Positions 1-5,870 of a DNA stretch of 5,870 nt are shown here, in pieces. The notes beneath the pieces were generated by a model that saw only the letters and a program-made list of their open reading frames with translations, searched no databases and had not been told where the DNA came from. This DNA is from Planctomycetaceae bacterium UBA4732 (GTDB taxonomy: Bacteria > Planctomycetota > Planctomycetia > Gemmatales > Gemmataceae): contig DHJA01000234.1 in assembly GCA_002404095.1 (NCBI GenBank), forward strand, positions 3,663-9,532. The letters are read 5' to 3'. The first letter of the stretch is position 1. Each line of letters opens with the position of its first letter. A program made the position numbers and the translations under genes.

Positions 1-53
1 CCCTTTTCGCACAGGCTCTGAGAACGCCGCGAGCATCACTTTCCGACTCAAAC

Positions 54-752
54 GTGTTGAGGGTTAGCGTGTACAAGCGAGCCATAAATAAAGCGCTAGG
101 GTGGATGAGCCTGGGGCGGCAATCATTGCTGCTACAGGAGGTCTACGAAAAGTATAGTCAATATACCATGATCCCCAAAAAAACCTACATCCGGAACCTA
201 GAACTTGCCAACCGTCAACAGGCGGTAGGAGGCTGCGTTGTGGAGTGTGGCGTCTGGAAGGGGGGCATGATCGCCGGTATGGCGGACGTGCTTGGCGAGG
301 AAAGGGAGTATATTCTCTGCGACAGCTTTGAAGGGCTGCCGCCGGCGAAGTCGGTTGATGGACCGGCGGCAATGGCCTGGCAATCAAACAAGGAGGGATC
401 CAACTATCATAACAATTGTACAGCTTCTCGGGCTGATGCTGAGGCGGCAATGCGTATCTCAAAAGCCAAGAGGTTGCGTTATTTGCAAGGCTGGTTTGAC
501 CAAACTTTACCCGATTTCCGTCCTAGCGAGCCGATTTCCCTTTTGCGGCTGGACGGCGATTGGTACGAGTCTACGATGCTCTGTTTGAAGCATCTGGTTC
601 CACACATGGCGAAAAACGGAATAGTTGTCGTTGATGATTATTATACATGGGACGGATGTTCTCGGGCTGTCCATGATTTCTTGTCCGCGGAAAAACTTCC
701 TATCCGGATACGGCAATGGGACAACGATGTCTGTTTCTTTGCTGTCATATGA
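54..752 (+). CDS. TylF/MycF-family sugar O-methyltransferase
   Basis: This is a predicted SAM- and Mg-dependent O-methyltransferase of the macrocin O-methyltransferase (TylF/MycF/NovP) family, which methylates sugar hydroxyls. The 232 residues cover the family core. A glycine-rich SAM motif VVECGVWKGG lies at about 62-71, and CDSFEGLPP at 89-97 supplies the acidic residue after strand 2. LLRLDGDWYEST lies at 163-174, and VVVDDYYTWDGCSRAVHDF at about 191-209. By analogy with MycF and NovP, D167, D194 and D195 would hold the metal and D169 would be the catalytic base. The start is uncertain. GTG at 54 is used here, TTG at 57 and ATG at 105 (residue 18, after AGGGTGG) are alternatives, and the frame stays open to the left edge, so the true start may lie outside the window. 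Base composition is lower in GC than the genes to the right (rows of 40 to 58% GC). In this setting it probably methylates a polysaccharide sugar; the actual acceptor is unknown. Confidence 0.85.
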   Translation: MLRVSVYKRAINKALGWMSLGRQSLLLQEVYEKYSQYTMIPKKTYIRNLELANRQQAVGGCVVECGVWKGGMIAGMADVLGEEREYILCDSFEGLPPAKSVDGPAAMAWQSNKEGSNYHNNCTASRADAEAAMRISKAKRLRYLQGWFDQTLPDFRPSEPISLLRLDGDWYESTMLCLKHLVPHMAKNGIVVVDDYYTWDGCSRAVHDFLSAEKLPIRIRQWDNDVCFFAVI

Positions 753-837
753 CGGGTGGCATAGATTTGTGCGACTATTAGCTACGGCAGTCGGATCTGT
801 TCCCATACTCGTTCTAACAGGGCGCGTGATAACCACA

Positions 838-1575
838 ATGGCGGCGACACAATATGACAACGCATTCTTCGACGCGATTGCTGACGGCTCTCTGCAGTCA
901 GCGCGGGTCGTCGTTCAAGTCCTTCTGGAACTGTTCACACCTCATTCGGTGGTGGACGTAGGTTGCGGAACGGGCGCCTGGCTCAAAGCATTTGCTGAGC
1001 GAGTGGACGGTCTGAAAGTGACGGGTATCGACGGCGATTATGTGGATCGGTCAAAATTGGTGATCGACCACGATCGGTTTGTAGCCGCCGACCTGACCCG
1101 GCTGGTGCGTTTAGACGGCCGCTACGACCTGGCGCTCTGCCTGGAGGTCGCGGAACACCTGCCGTCGCGCAATGCGTCGGGCCTTGTGGCCGCCCTTACG
1201 GGCTGTGCGCCTTTGGTGCTTTTTTCGGCGGCGCTCCCTGGGCAGACAGGTACCCACCACGTCAACGAGCGCTGGCCGTCATATTGGAAGGCGCTATTCG
1301 CCGACCGTGGCTATTTCAGGCTGGATCCTGTTCGCCGCCACGTTTGGCAAGACGAACGAGTGGAGTGGCACTACCAGCAGAACATTTTCCTGTTCGCCGA
1401 CAAAGAATCCCTAAGTAATTCATCCTCTCTAGAGGCTGAATACCGGAAGGCGCAAACCAACCGTGTAGAGTTGGTTCACGAGAGCATTCTGAGCCCCTAT
1501 ACATACTTCAGTGGCTTACTGGCGCAACTTCCGGCCGCCGCGTTGGAGGCGATCCGGCGACGTATTCGTCCCTGA
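838..1575 (+). CDS. Class I SAM-dependent methyltransferase
   Basis: This 245-residue protein is a Rossmann-fold methyltransferase of the kind common in polysaccharide clusters. The N-terminus YDNAFFDAIADGSLQSA leads into motif I, VVDVGCGTGAWL, at 38-49. The acidic residue that would bind the SAM ribose is in GIDGDYV at 63-69 (D65). AADLT at 83-87 and LALCLEVAEHLP at 98-109 follow as the later core motifs, then a FSAALPGQTGTHHVNERW segment at about 129-146. The ATG at 838 is chosen because family similarity begins right there. The frame is also open upstream to 625, with ATG at 727 and GTG at 769, but that part overlaps the previous gene or lacks family character. No clear ribosome binding site precedes 838. 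The core is GC-rich (row 1081-1140 about 70%), but the last 60 or so residues are AT-richer (row 1381-1440 about 42%) and poorly conserved in look. The methyl acceptor cannot be told; a sugar or glycan end is an inference from the neighbours. Confidence 0.84.
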   Translation: MAATQYDNAFFDAIADGSLQSARVVVQVLLELFTPHSVVDVGCGTGAWLKAFAERVDGLKVTGIDGDYVDRSKLVIDHDRFVAADLTRLVRLDGRYDLALCLEVAEHLPSRNASGLVAALTGCAPLVLFSAALPGQTGTHHVNERWPSYWKALFADRGYFRLDPVRRHVWQDERVEWHYQQNIFLFADKESLSNSSSLEAEYRKAQTNRVELVHESILSPYTYFSGLLAQLPAAALEAIRRRIRP

Positions 1576-1666
1576 TTCCCAAGAAGTATAAACAAATATG
1601 CCTTTGGCCGTCGCTATACCTGTTCCCGTGCCGGCATCAACGAGGGGCCGCACTTCGCCGGTAATC

Positions 1667-1672
1667 GGAAGG
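1667..1672 (+). promoter_or_regulatory. Ribosome binding site of the first glycosyltransferase
   Basis: GGAAGG lies 5 bases before the ATG at 1678 and 11 bases before a second in-frame ATG at 1684. It supports a start at one of these two codons; 1678 has the more usual spacing. Confidence 0.6.
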
Positions 1673-1677
1673 TACTG

Positions 1678-2754
1678 ATGCAGATGCGCTATTCCGTCAT
1701 CATTTGCACTCACAACCGTGGCGACGTTCTGCCGCGAGCCCTGGAGGCTATTGGCCGGTTGGAGACGCCGGACGGCGCGGTTATCGAACTTCTGGTAGTC
1801 GATAACGCCTCGACCGACGGGACAGCCGACGTCGTGCGGACGTTCGCGGAGAAAGCTCCCTCTGAAGTCCGCTACATCCGCGAGCCGCAGCTAGGACACT
1901 CGTTCGCACTTAACGCCGGAATCGCCGCCGCCCGCGGAGATGTCATCGCCTTCACCGATGACGACGCCCTCCCGAAACCGGACTGGCTTCGCCGGATCGA
2001 CGCCGTACTCAACGGCGGGGGGGCCCACTGGGCTTTCGGCAAGGTCGTGCCCGTGTGGCCTTCGCAGCAGCCGGCATGGTTCTCGCAGGAACTCAACCGC
2101 TACTTCGCCCTGCTGGACTACGGACCCGTCCCCTTCGTGGTCACCGACCGCAAGCACACCTTTTTCGGGGTGAACCACGCATGCCGGCGCGACGCACTGG
2201 AGGCGCTCGGGGGCTACCGCACCGACAGGGGAATCTACGGCGGCCAGGGCATGGGCCTGGGGGTAGGCAACGATGTGGACCTCTTCGAGCGCGCCCTGGA
2301 CGCGGGGATGAAGGTGGTATACGACCCGGCCATCGAAGTGGGACACATCATTCCGGCGACACGAGCCAGCAAGGCCTACAACCGCAGGACCGTCTGGATT
2401 AACACGCGCAACTTCTACCAGCACCTCCGCAACAACCCGCCGGCGGTTCCCTGGTTGCTCGGCCTGCCCCGCTACTACTACCGGCTGGCGCTTGGGCGGG
2501 TGTTCAGCTACCTGAAAAACATCCTTCTCCGGAATCACAGAGCGGCCTTCGCTCACGAACTGGAGCTGATCCGTTTCGCGGGCCTGTTGCGGGAATCATG
2601 GCGCTTCGGCCCGGTGCGCGGGGGAGGCGGCGCCCCGCCGGCCGCGATTAACGCTTCCGACGACGAGACGGGGCGGGCCGGCGTACAGGCCCAAAGGGCC
2701 GGGCCGTTAACGGCCCGGGACGAGGAAACAGAAATTCCACTGACGGCCCGGTGA
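1678..2754 (+). CDS. Family 2 glycosyltransferase (GT-A fold)
   Basis: This 358-residue protein is a predicted inverting glycosyltransferase that moves a sugar from a nucleotide donor to a lipid-linked glycan on the cytoplasmic side of the membrane. It begins with the GT2 strand YSVIICTHNRGDVLPRAL (5-22). LLVVDNASTDGT (38-49) binds the nucleotide, HSFALNAGIAAARGDVIAFTDDDALP follows (74-99), and D94-D96 is the metal-binding DXD site. GGYRTDRGIYGG (178-189) and GNDVDLFERALDAG (197-210) are where the acceptor and catalytic region is expected, and VVYDPAIEVGHIIP follows at 213-226. No convincing transmembrane segment is visible. From about residue 311 the protein becomes a low-complexity tail rich in Gly, Ala, Pro, Glu and Arg, with PLTAR repeated at 343-347 and 354-358; this is not part of the GT2 fold. 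The gene has a good ribosome binding site and stops at TGA 2752-2754. The family is clear; the donor and acceptor sugars are not. Confidence 0.88.
   Translation: MQMRYSVIICTHNRGDVLPRALEAIGRLETPDGAVIELLVVDNASTDGTADVVRTFAEKAPSEVRYIREPQLGHSFALNAGIAAARGDVIAFTDDDALPKPDWLRRIDAVLNGGGAHWAFGKVVPVWPSQQPAWFSQELNRYFALLDYGPVPFVVTDRKHTFFGVNHACRRDALEALGGYRTDRGIYGGQGMGLGVGNDVDLFERALDAGMKVVYDPAIEVGHIIPATRASKAYNRRTVWINTRNFYQHLRNNPPAVPWLLGLPRYYYRLALGRVFSYLKNILLRNHRAAFAHELELIRFAGLLRESWRFGPVRGGGGAPPAAINASDDETGRAGVQAQRAGPLTARDEETEIPLTAR
2688..2718. repeat. Tandem palindromes inside the glycosyltransferase tail
   Basis: Two inverted repeats overlap by two bases. GGCCC-AAA-GGGCC spans 2688-2700, and the perfect 20-bp palindrome CCGGGCCGTTAACGGCCCGG spans 2699-2718. 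Both are inside the coding frame, in the low-complexity C-terminal tail, about 35 to 65 bases before the stop. No T-run follows, so a Rho-independent terminator is not supported. They could form strong RNA hairpins or be a recognition or insertion site; this is inference. Confidence 0.7.
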
Positions 2755-2855
2755 GGAAGCCGTGGTCCGATCGGCGCCAGGGTTGCCGGGCCAGACGTTT
2801 CCGGCCGTCCGGCGGCGGGAACACAGCCAAACAAGGTGGGCCGGTGGTAAGTTTC

Positions 2856-2860
2856 GGAGG
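2856..2860 (+). promoter_or_regulatory. Ribosome binding site of the second glycosyltransferase
   Basis: GGAGG sits 7 bases before the ATG at 2868. It decides the start of the following gene. The frame is also open back to a GTG at 2751, which overlaps the previous stop, but that start has no such signal and would add 39 Arg- and Gly-rich residues. Confidence 0.7.
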
Positions 2861-2867
2861 TCGGTTG

Positions 2868-3827
2868 ATGCGGGTGACGGACGGAAGCTCCGGCAACGGG
2901 TCCGCCATGGGACAACCTGAGTACTCCATCATCCTCCCGACCTACAAGCGTCCCGACGTGCTGGGCCTATGCCTGGAACACCTTGCGGCGCTGGATTATC
3001 CTCTGGACCGGATTGAAGTGCTAATCTTCGACAACGGGGGCAAGGACCATAGCGGCGCGGTCGTTGAGCGCTACAAGGATCGGCTGCCCCTGACCTTCGT
3101 CGTCAACGAGGGCGCCCACGGCATGGGCTACTCCTTGAACCGCGGCCTGCGCGCCTGTCGGGGCGCCAAGATCGTGGAAATCAACGACGACGCCCTGGCG
3201 CCGCCCCACTTTCTCAAGGCCTGCGACGCGGTCTTCGCCAGCGATCCCCGCATCGGCTGCGTCGGGTTCCGGGCGCTTGAAGACGGCTATTCCTCCGCCG
3301 GCGACGGCATCGGTCGGATCGACGATTCCGGCGAAGTCGTCGGCAACTTCAACCGCGAGTGCGACGGCCTGCTCGAAGTCGAACACGTGTACGGGTTCTG
3401 CTACGCCTACACACGCGAGGCTCTGCAACGCGGCGGCGTCCACGACGAGGTGCTAATTGCCCGCGATTACAGCAGCGGCAACCGGATGGAAACGGACCAC
3501 TGCCTGACCCTCCGCCGCCTCGGGTTCAAAGTCGTGTACGACTCGCGCACCCCGGTCCGCCACCTGGCCAAGCCGCGCGGCGATTACAACGAGCGGTCCT
3601 TGCGCTGGAAGCTGAACCACACGCGCAACACGCTCTACCTATTCCTGAAGCACTACGGTCTTTTCGGCAAGCGCTGCGTGGCGCTGCGCTTCGCCTTCGT
3701 CCAAGACGTGGGCGTGCTGTCGGCCCTCCGGCGGCCGACCCGCGCCAACCTCGCTTATTTCCTGACTGGCCTGCGCGGCCGGCTTAGCGCCTTCTGGCAC
3801 TACTCCCGCTACCTGACCGGCCTCTAA
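2868..3827 (+). CDS. Family 2 glycosyltransferase, second and distinct
   Basis: This is a predicted inverting GT-A glycosyltransferase of 319 residues. YSIILPTYKRPDVLGLCL (19-36) opens the fold. IEVLIFDNGGKD (49-60) carries the nucleotide-binding Asp (D55). GMGYSLNRGLRACRGAKIVEINDDAL (85-110) ends in the DXD-like site N106-D107-D108. HVYGFCYAYTREAL is at 173-186, and METDHCLTLRRLGFKVVY (207-224) matches the ExDxxLxxRL-type catalytic motif seen in many bacterial GT2 enzymes. VRHLAKPRG at 230-238 follows. The C-terminal third is basic and aromatic and may touch the membrane, but no clear transmembrane helix is seen. The start at ATG 2868 is set by a GGAGG 7 bases upstream; ATG 2907 just before the fold is the alternative. 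It shares the fold but not the detailed sequence of the preceding glycosyltransferase, so recent tandem duplication is unlikely. Donor and acceptor are unknown; a CDP-deoxysugar made by the next two genes is a possible donor. Confidence 0.88.
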   Translation: MRVTDGSSGNGSAMGQPEYSIILPTYKRPDVLGLCLEHLAALDYPLDRIEVLIFDNGGKDHSGAVVERYKDRLPLTFVVNEGAHGMGYSLNRGLRACRGAKIVEINDDALAPPHFLKACDAVFASDPRIGCVGFRALEDGYSSAGDGIGRIDDSGEVVGNFNRECDGLLEVEHVYGFCYAYTREALQRGGVHDEVLIARDYSSGNRMETDHCLTLRRLGFKVVYDSRTPVRHLAKPRGDYNERSLRWKLNHTRNTLYLFLKHYGLFGKRCVALRFAFVQDVGVLSALRRPTRANLAYFLTGLRGRLSAFWHYSRYLTGL

Positions 3828-3872
3828 CCCGACGCGCTCCCGCGGGGTAGCAGCCGCCTGGGGATCCGACCC

Positions 3873-4673
3873 GTGAAAGTAGTCATCCTGGCCGGCGGTT
3901 ACGGCACGCGCTTCGGAAAGCTGACCGATTTTTTGCCCAAGCCGATGATCCCGGTCGGGCCGTACCCGGTCCTGTGGCACATCATGCGCACCTACGCCCA
4001 CCACGGGTTCAACGACTTCATCATCTGCACGGGTTACAAATCGGAGATGATCAAGGACTTTTTCCACAACCTGGAAATCTACGCCAACGACTACACCATT
4101 GACTTCGGCGTCGAAGGCGGCCCGCGCCGAACTATCCACAGCGCCGGCAGCTTCCGCCCCCGAGTGACCGTCGCCTACACCGGCCAGGAGACCGCGACCG
4201 GCAGCCGCGTCAAACGAATCGCCCGCTACCTGGGGGACGATCCGGAGTTCATGGTCACCTACGGCGACGGCGTGACCGACCTGAACATCGCCGACCTCGT
4301 CAAGTTCCACCGCTACCACGGCAAAATCGCCACGCTGACCGCCGTCTTCCCGCCGGCGAAGTTCGGCGACCTGAAGCTGAGCGGCCACCGCGTGAACGCC
4401 TTCGCCGAGAAGACGCATGGCTCCGGGACGTACGTTAACGGCGGCTATTTCGTGTTCAAGCGGCAGATTCTGGACTACATCAAGGACGACGCGGCCTGCA
4501 TCCTGGAGAAAGAGCCGATGGAGCGACTCTCCGTCGAAGGCAACCTGATGGCCTACCAGCACGACGGCTTCTGGCAGTGCATGGACACGACCCGCGACCT
4601 GGAATTTCTACAGAAGGCCTGGGCCGGCCGACAAGCCCCCTGGAAGGTATGGGAAGACGACTACCAGGACTGA
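3873..4673 (+). CDS. rfbF: Glucose-1-phosphate cytidylyltransferase
   Basis: The enzyme (also called DdhA, EC 2.7.7.33) joins CTP and alpha-D-glucose-1-phosphate to give CDP-glucose and pyrophosphate. This is the first step to CDP-3,6-dideoxyhexoses and takes place in the cytoplasm. The 266 residues match the family length (about 257). The nucleotidyltransferase signature VILAGGYGTRFGK is at 4-16 and PKPMIPVGPYPVLWHIM at 22-38. DFIICTGYKSEMIKDFF follows at 48-64. YGDGVTDLNI at 130-139 carries the metal-binding D132. ATLTAVFPPAKFGDL is at 153-167, and YVNGGYFVFK at 187-196 is the sugar-binding region. DGFWQCMDTTRDLEFL and the C-terminal APWKVW are typical of RfbF and help to separate it from the dTTP enzyme RmlA. 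The start is GTG 3873, with GGGGA 8 bases upstream. The gene stops 28 bases before rfbG, so the two are surely cotranscribed. The central residue pattern is complete, and the call is secure. Confidence 0.96.
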   Translation: MKVVILAGGYGTRFGKLTDFLPKPMIPVGPYPVLWHIMRTYAHHGFNDFIICTGYKSEMIKDFFHNLEIYANDYTIDFGVEGGPRRTIHSAGSFRPRVTVAYTGQETATGSRVKRIARYLGDDPEFMVTYGDGVTDLNIADLVKFHRYHGKIATLTAVFPPAKFGDLKLSGHRVNAFAEKTHGSGTYVNGGYFVFKRQILDYIKDDAACILEKEPMERLSVEGNLMAYQHDGFWQCMDTTRDLEFLQKAWAGRQAPWKVWEDDYQD

Positions 4674-4701
4674 GGCGCACGCTTGCCGAGGACCGAGATC
4701 C

Positions 4702-5802
4702 ATGACGCAGACTTTGGCGCACCACTACCACGGGCGGACGGTGCTGGTTACCGGCCACACCGGCTTCAAAGGCTCCTGGCTCTGCCTGTGGCTCCGGGAG
4801 CTTGGTGCGCGGGTAGTCGGCTTCTCGCTGGCCCCGCCGACGGAGCCGAGCCACTACCGCCTGCTGGACCTCGACGTCGAGTCGTTCCTTGGAGACGTCC
4901 GCGACGCCGCCGCCCTCCGGGCCGTGGTCGAGCGCTGCCAGCCGTCGGCCGTCTTCCACCTGGCGGCGCAGCCGCTGGTACGTCTCTCCTACCGCGAGCC
5001 GGTGGAAACTCTGACGACCAACGTCCTCGGCACGGTGAACGTCTATGAGGCCTGCCGCGCCGCGGACTGCGTCCGGGCCATCGTCTCCATCACCAGCGAT
5101 AAGGCTTACCAGAACCGCGAGTCCGCGACCGGCTACCGGGAGACCGACCCCGTAGGCGGCAGCGATCCGTACAGCTGCTCGAAGGGCTGCGCCGAGCTAA
5201 TCACCAGCTGCTACCGCGCCTCTTACTTTCCCGCGCACGGGTACGGGTCGGCCCACCGGACCCTCCTGGCCAGCGCCCGCGCCGGCAACGTGATCGGCGG
5301 CGGCGACTGGGCTGAGGACCGGTTGATCCCGGACGCGGTCAAGGCGGCGGCGCGCGGCGAGCCGGTTCCTTTGCGCAACCCCCGATCGGTGCGCCCCTGG
5401 CAGCACGTTTTAGAGCCGCTGGCCGGCTACCTCCTGCTCGGCGCGCGGCTGCTCGAAGGCCGGCCGGAGTTCGCCGAAGCCTGGAACTTCGGGCCGGACG
5501 CGCAGGGTGAGGTGGAGGTCGAAGCCGTAGTGGCTAAAATGCAGGAATCGTGGCCGGCCCTGTGCTATTATGCCGCCCCAGACGCGTCAGGCCCCCATGA
5601 GACGAAGACGCTCAAACTGGACTCCGGCAAGGCCCGGGATCGCCTGGGCTGGCGGCCCGTGTGGGACTGGGTCGAGGCGGTAGAGCGAACCGCGCTGTGG
5701 TATCGCCGATACCACGAAACGGGCGCCGTCCGCAGCCGGGAGGATCTGGCGCAGTACACTCAGGACGCCCTTCGGCGGGGCTGCGAGTGGGTGGCCGGGT
5801 AG
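4702..5802 (+). CDS. rfbG: CDP-glucose 4,6-dehydratase
   Basis: This NAD-dependent short-chain dehydrogenase/reductase (DdhB, EC 4.2.1.45) converts CDP-glucose to CDP-4-keto-6-deoxy-D-glucose. At 366 residues it has the usual length. The NAD-binding glycine motif VLVTGHTGFKGSW (14-26) has the RfbG-type GxxGFKGS form. FHLAAQPLVRLSY (85-97), then TTNVLGTVNVYEA (105-117) follow. The catalytic set is S132-D133-K134 in ITSDKAYQN with Y157 and K161 in DPYSCSKGCAEL. SARAGNVIGGGDWAEDRLIPD (191-211) and RPWQHVLEPLAGYL (231-244) are strong subfamily markers that separate it from dTDP-glucose dehydratase RmlB and GDP-mannose dehydratase. The C-terminal substrate domain (about 250-366) is complete, with LGWRPVWDW at 315-323. 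GAGGA lies 9 bases before the ATG. With rfbF it forms the core CDP-hexose module. Position 135 is Ala where Cys is common in relatives I recall; this is probably neutral. Confidence 0.95.
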   Translation: MTQTLAHHYHGRTVLVTGHTGFKGSWLCLWLRELGARVVGFSLAPPTEPSHYRLLDLDVESFLGDVRDAAALRAVVERCQPSAVFHLAAQPLVRLSYREPVETLTTNVLGTVNVYEACRAADCVRAIVSITSDKAYQNRESATGYRETDPVGGSDPYSCSKGCAELITSCYRASYFPAHGYGSAHRTLLASARAGNVIGGGDWAEDRLIPDAVKAAARGEPVPLRNPRSVRPWQHVLEPLAGYLLLGARLLEGRPEFAEAWNFGPDAQGEVEVEAVVAKMQESWPALCYYAAPDASGPHETKTLKLDSGKARDRLGWRPVWDWVEAVERTALWYRRYHETGAVRSREDLAQYTQDALRRGCEWVAG

Positions 5803-5822
5803 TGTCCCAGTTTGGCGAGCGG

Positions 5823-5862
5823 GGAGCGTAACTGTACTTTCGCAAAGTACTCCTCACGCTCC
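5823..5862. repeat. Imperfect long inverted repeat after rfbG
   Basis: GGAGCGT (5823-5829) pairs with ACGCTCC (5856-5862), and within it GTACTTT (5834-5840) pairs exactly with AAAGTAC (5844-5850) around a CGC loop. A 4 by 5 base internal loop separates the two stems. It begins 20 bases after the rfbG stop. No T-run follows inside the window, so a Rho-independent terminator is not shown. It could be a repeated intergenic palindrome, an RNA element or the end of an unseen mobile element. Confidence 0.7.
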
Positions 5863-5870
5863 GCGTGAGG
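5852..5870. repeat. Perfect 8-bp hairpin at the right edge
   Basis: CCTCACGC (5852-5859) and GCGTGAGG (5863-5870) are exact reverse complements around a TCC loop. The hairpin reaches the last base of the window and may continue or be followed by a T-run outside it. It uses ACGCTCC, which is also the right arm of the longer repeat before it, so the two structures exclude each other. Confidence 0.75.

Noticed and set aside
2..67. Possible C-terminal end of an upstream gene (21 codons ending in TAG at 65-67)
   Set aside because: The frame is open from the left edge but too short to recognise, and it would overlap the GTG at 54 by 14 bases; no evidence separates it from chance.
625..837. N-terminal extension of the second methyltransferase into the preceding gene
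   Set aside because: The frame is open but 128 bases overlap the TylF-like coding sequence, the added residues look unlike the family, and recognisable similarity starts at the ATG at 838.
753..837. Internal promoter in the gap before the second methyltransferase
   Set aside because: No pair of -35 and -10 like boxes with usual spacing could be found; cotranscription with the previous gene is simpler.
1891..2556. Antisense open frame of about 221 codons opposite the first glycosyltransferase
   Set aside because: It has no recognisable domain and its Val/Ala/Glu-rich make-up mirrors the sense codon bias; the sense strand carries full GT2 motifs.
2751..2867. GTG start at 2751 for the second glycosyltransferase, overlapping the previous stop as GTGA
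   Set aside because: It has no ribosome binding site and adds an Arg- and Gly-rich stretch without GT2 character, while ATG 2868 has GGAGG at ideal spacing.
3639..4562. Long antisense open frame of about 307 codons opposite the second glycosyltransferase and rfbF
   Set aside because: Its Val-, Gly-, Ala- and Asp-rich sequence is the usual shadow of GC-rich coding DNA, and the sense strand encodes clear enzymes.
4480..4959. Antisense open frame of about 159 codons across the rfbF-rfbG junction
   Set aside because: It is Arg-, Pro- and Gly-rich with no domain, and spans the ends of two well supported genes.
5803..5870. Terminal sequence of an insertion element beginning near TGTCCCAG
   Set aside because: The start and the inverted repeats are suggestive, but no transposase, matching second end or target duplication is visible in the window.

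Overview
The window is part of a surface-polysaccharide (O-antigen, capsule or exopolysaccharide type) biosynthesis cluster. It holds six genes, all on the + strand. They are closely spaced, with gaps of about 85, 102, 113, 45 and 28 bases, and look like one transcription unit. No rRNA, tRNA, CRISPR array, transposase or phage gene is visible, and no stretch over 300 bases lacks a gene. The right two thirds are GC-rich: hand-counted 60-base rows in the last two genes give about 65 to 73% GC. Together with GTG starts and long open antisense frames, this suggests a high-GC bacterium. The phylum cannot be fixed from this sequence. A Gram-negative or planctomycete-like environmental bacterium is only a guess, based on the CDP-hexose genes.

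Layout from left to right: (1) 54-752, a TylF/MycF-type metal-dependent sugar O-methyltransferase whose frame is open to the left edge. (2) 838-1575, a second, class I SAM-dependent methyltransferase. (3) 1678-2754, a family 2 glycosyltransferase with an unusual low-complexity C-terminal tail carrying a perfect 20-bp palindrome. (4) 2868-3827, a second, different family 2 glycosyltransferase. (5) 3873-4673, rfbF, glucose-1-phosphate cytidylyltransferase. (6) 4702-5802, rfbG, CDP-glucose 4,6-dehydratase. The last 48 bases form two overlapping inverted repeats that cannot both fold at the same time.

The functional logic is as follows. RfbF activates glucose-1-phosphate with CTP to give CDP-glucose. 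RfbG converts that to CDP-4-keto-6-deoxyglucose, the branch point for CDP-linked 3,6-dideoxyhexoses and related 6-deoxy sugars. The two glycosyltransferases probably add sugars to the growing repeat unit, and the two methyltransferases probably decorate a sugar of the glycan. The enzymes that would finish the CDP sugar (an RfbH-type C-3 dehydrase and a reductase or epimerase) are not in the window and may lie downstream. The left-hand methyltransferase gene is clearly less GC-rich than the CDP-sugar genes, which fits a mosaic cluster assembled by transfer. I see no wholly new system. The most unusual items are the alternative hairpins at the right edge, the palindromic tail of the first glycosyltransferase, and the composition break.
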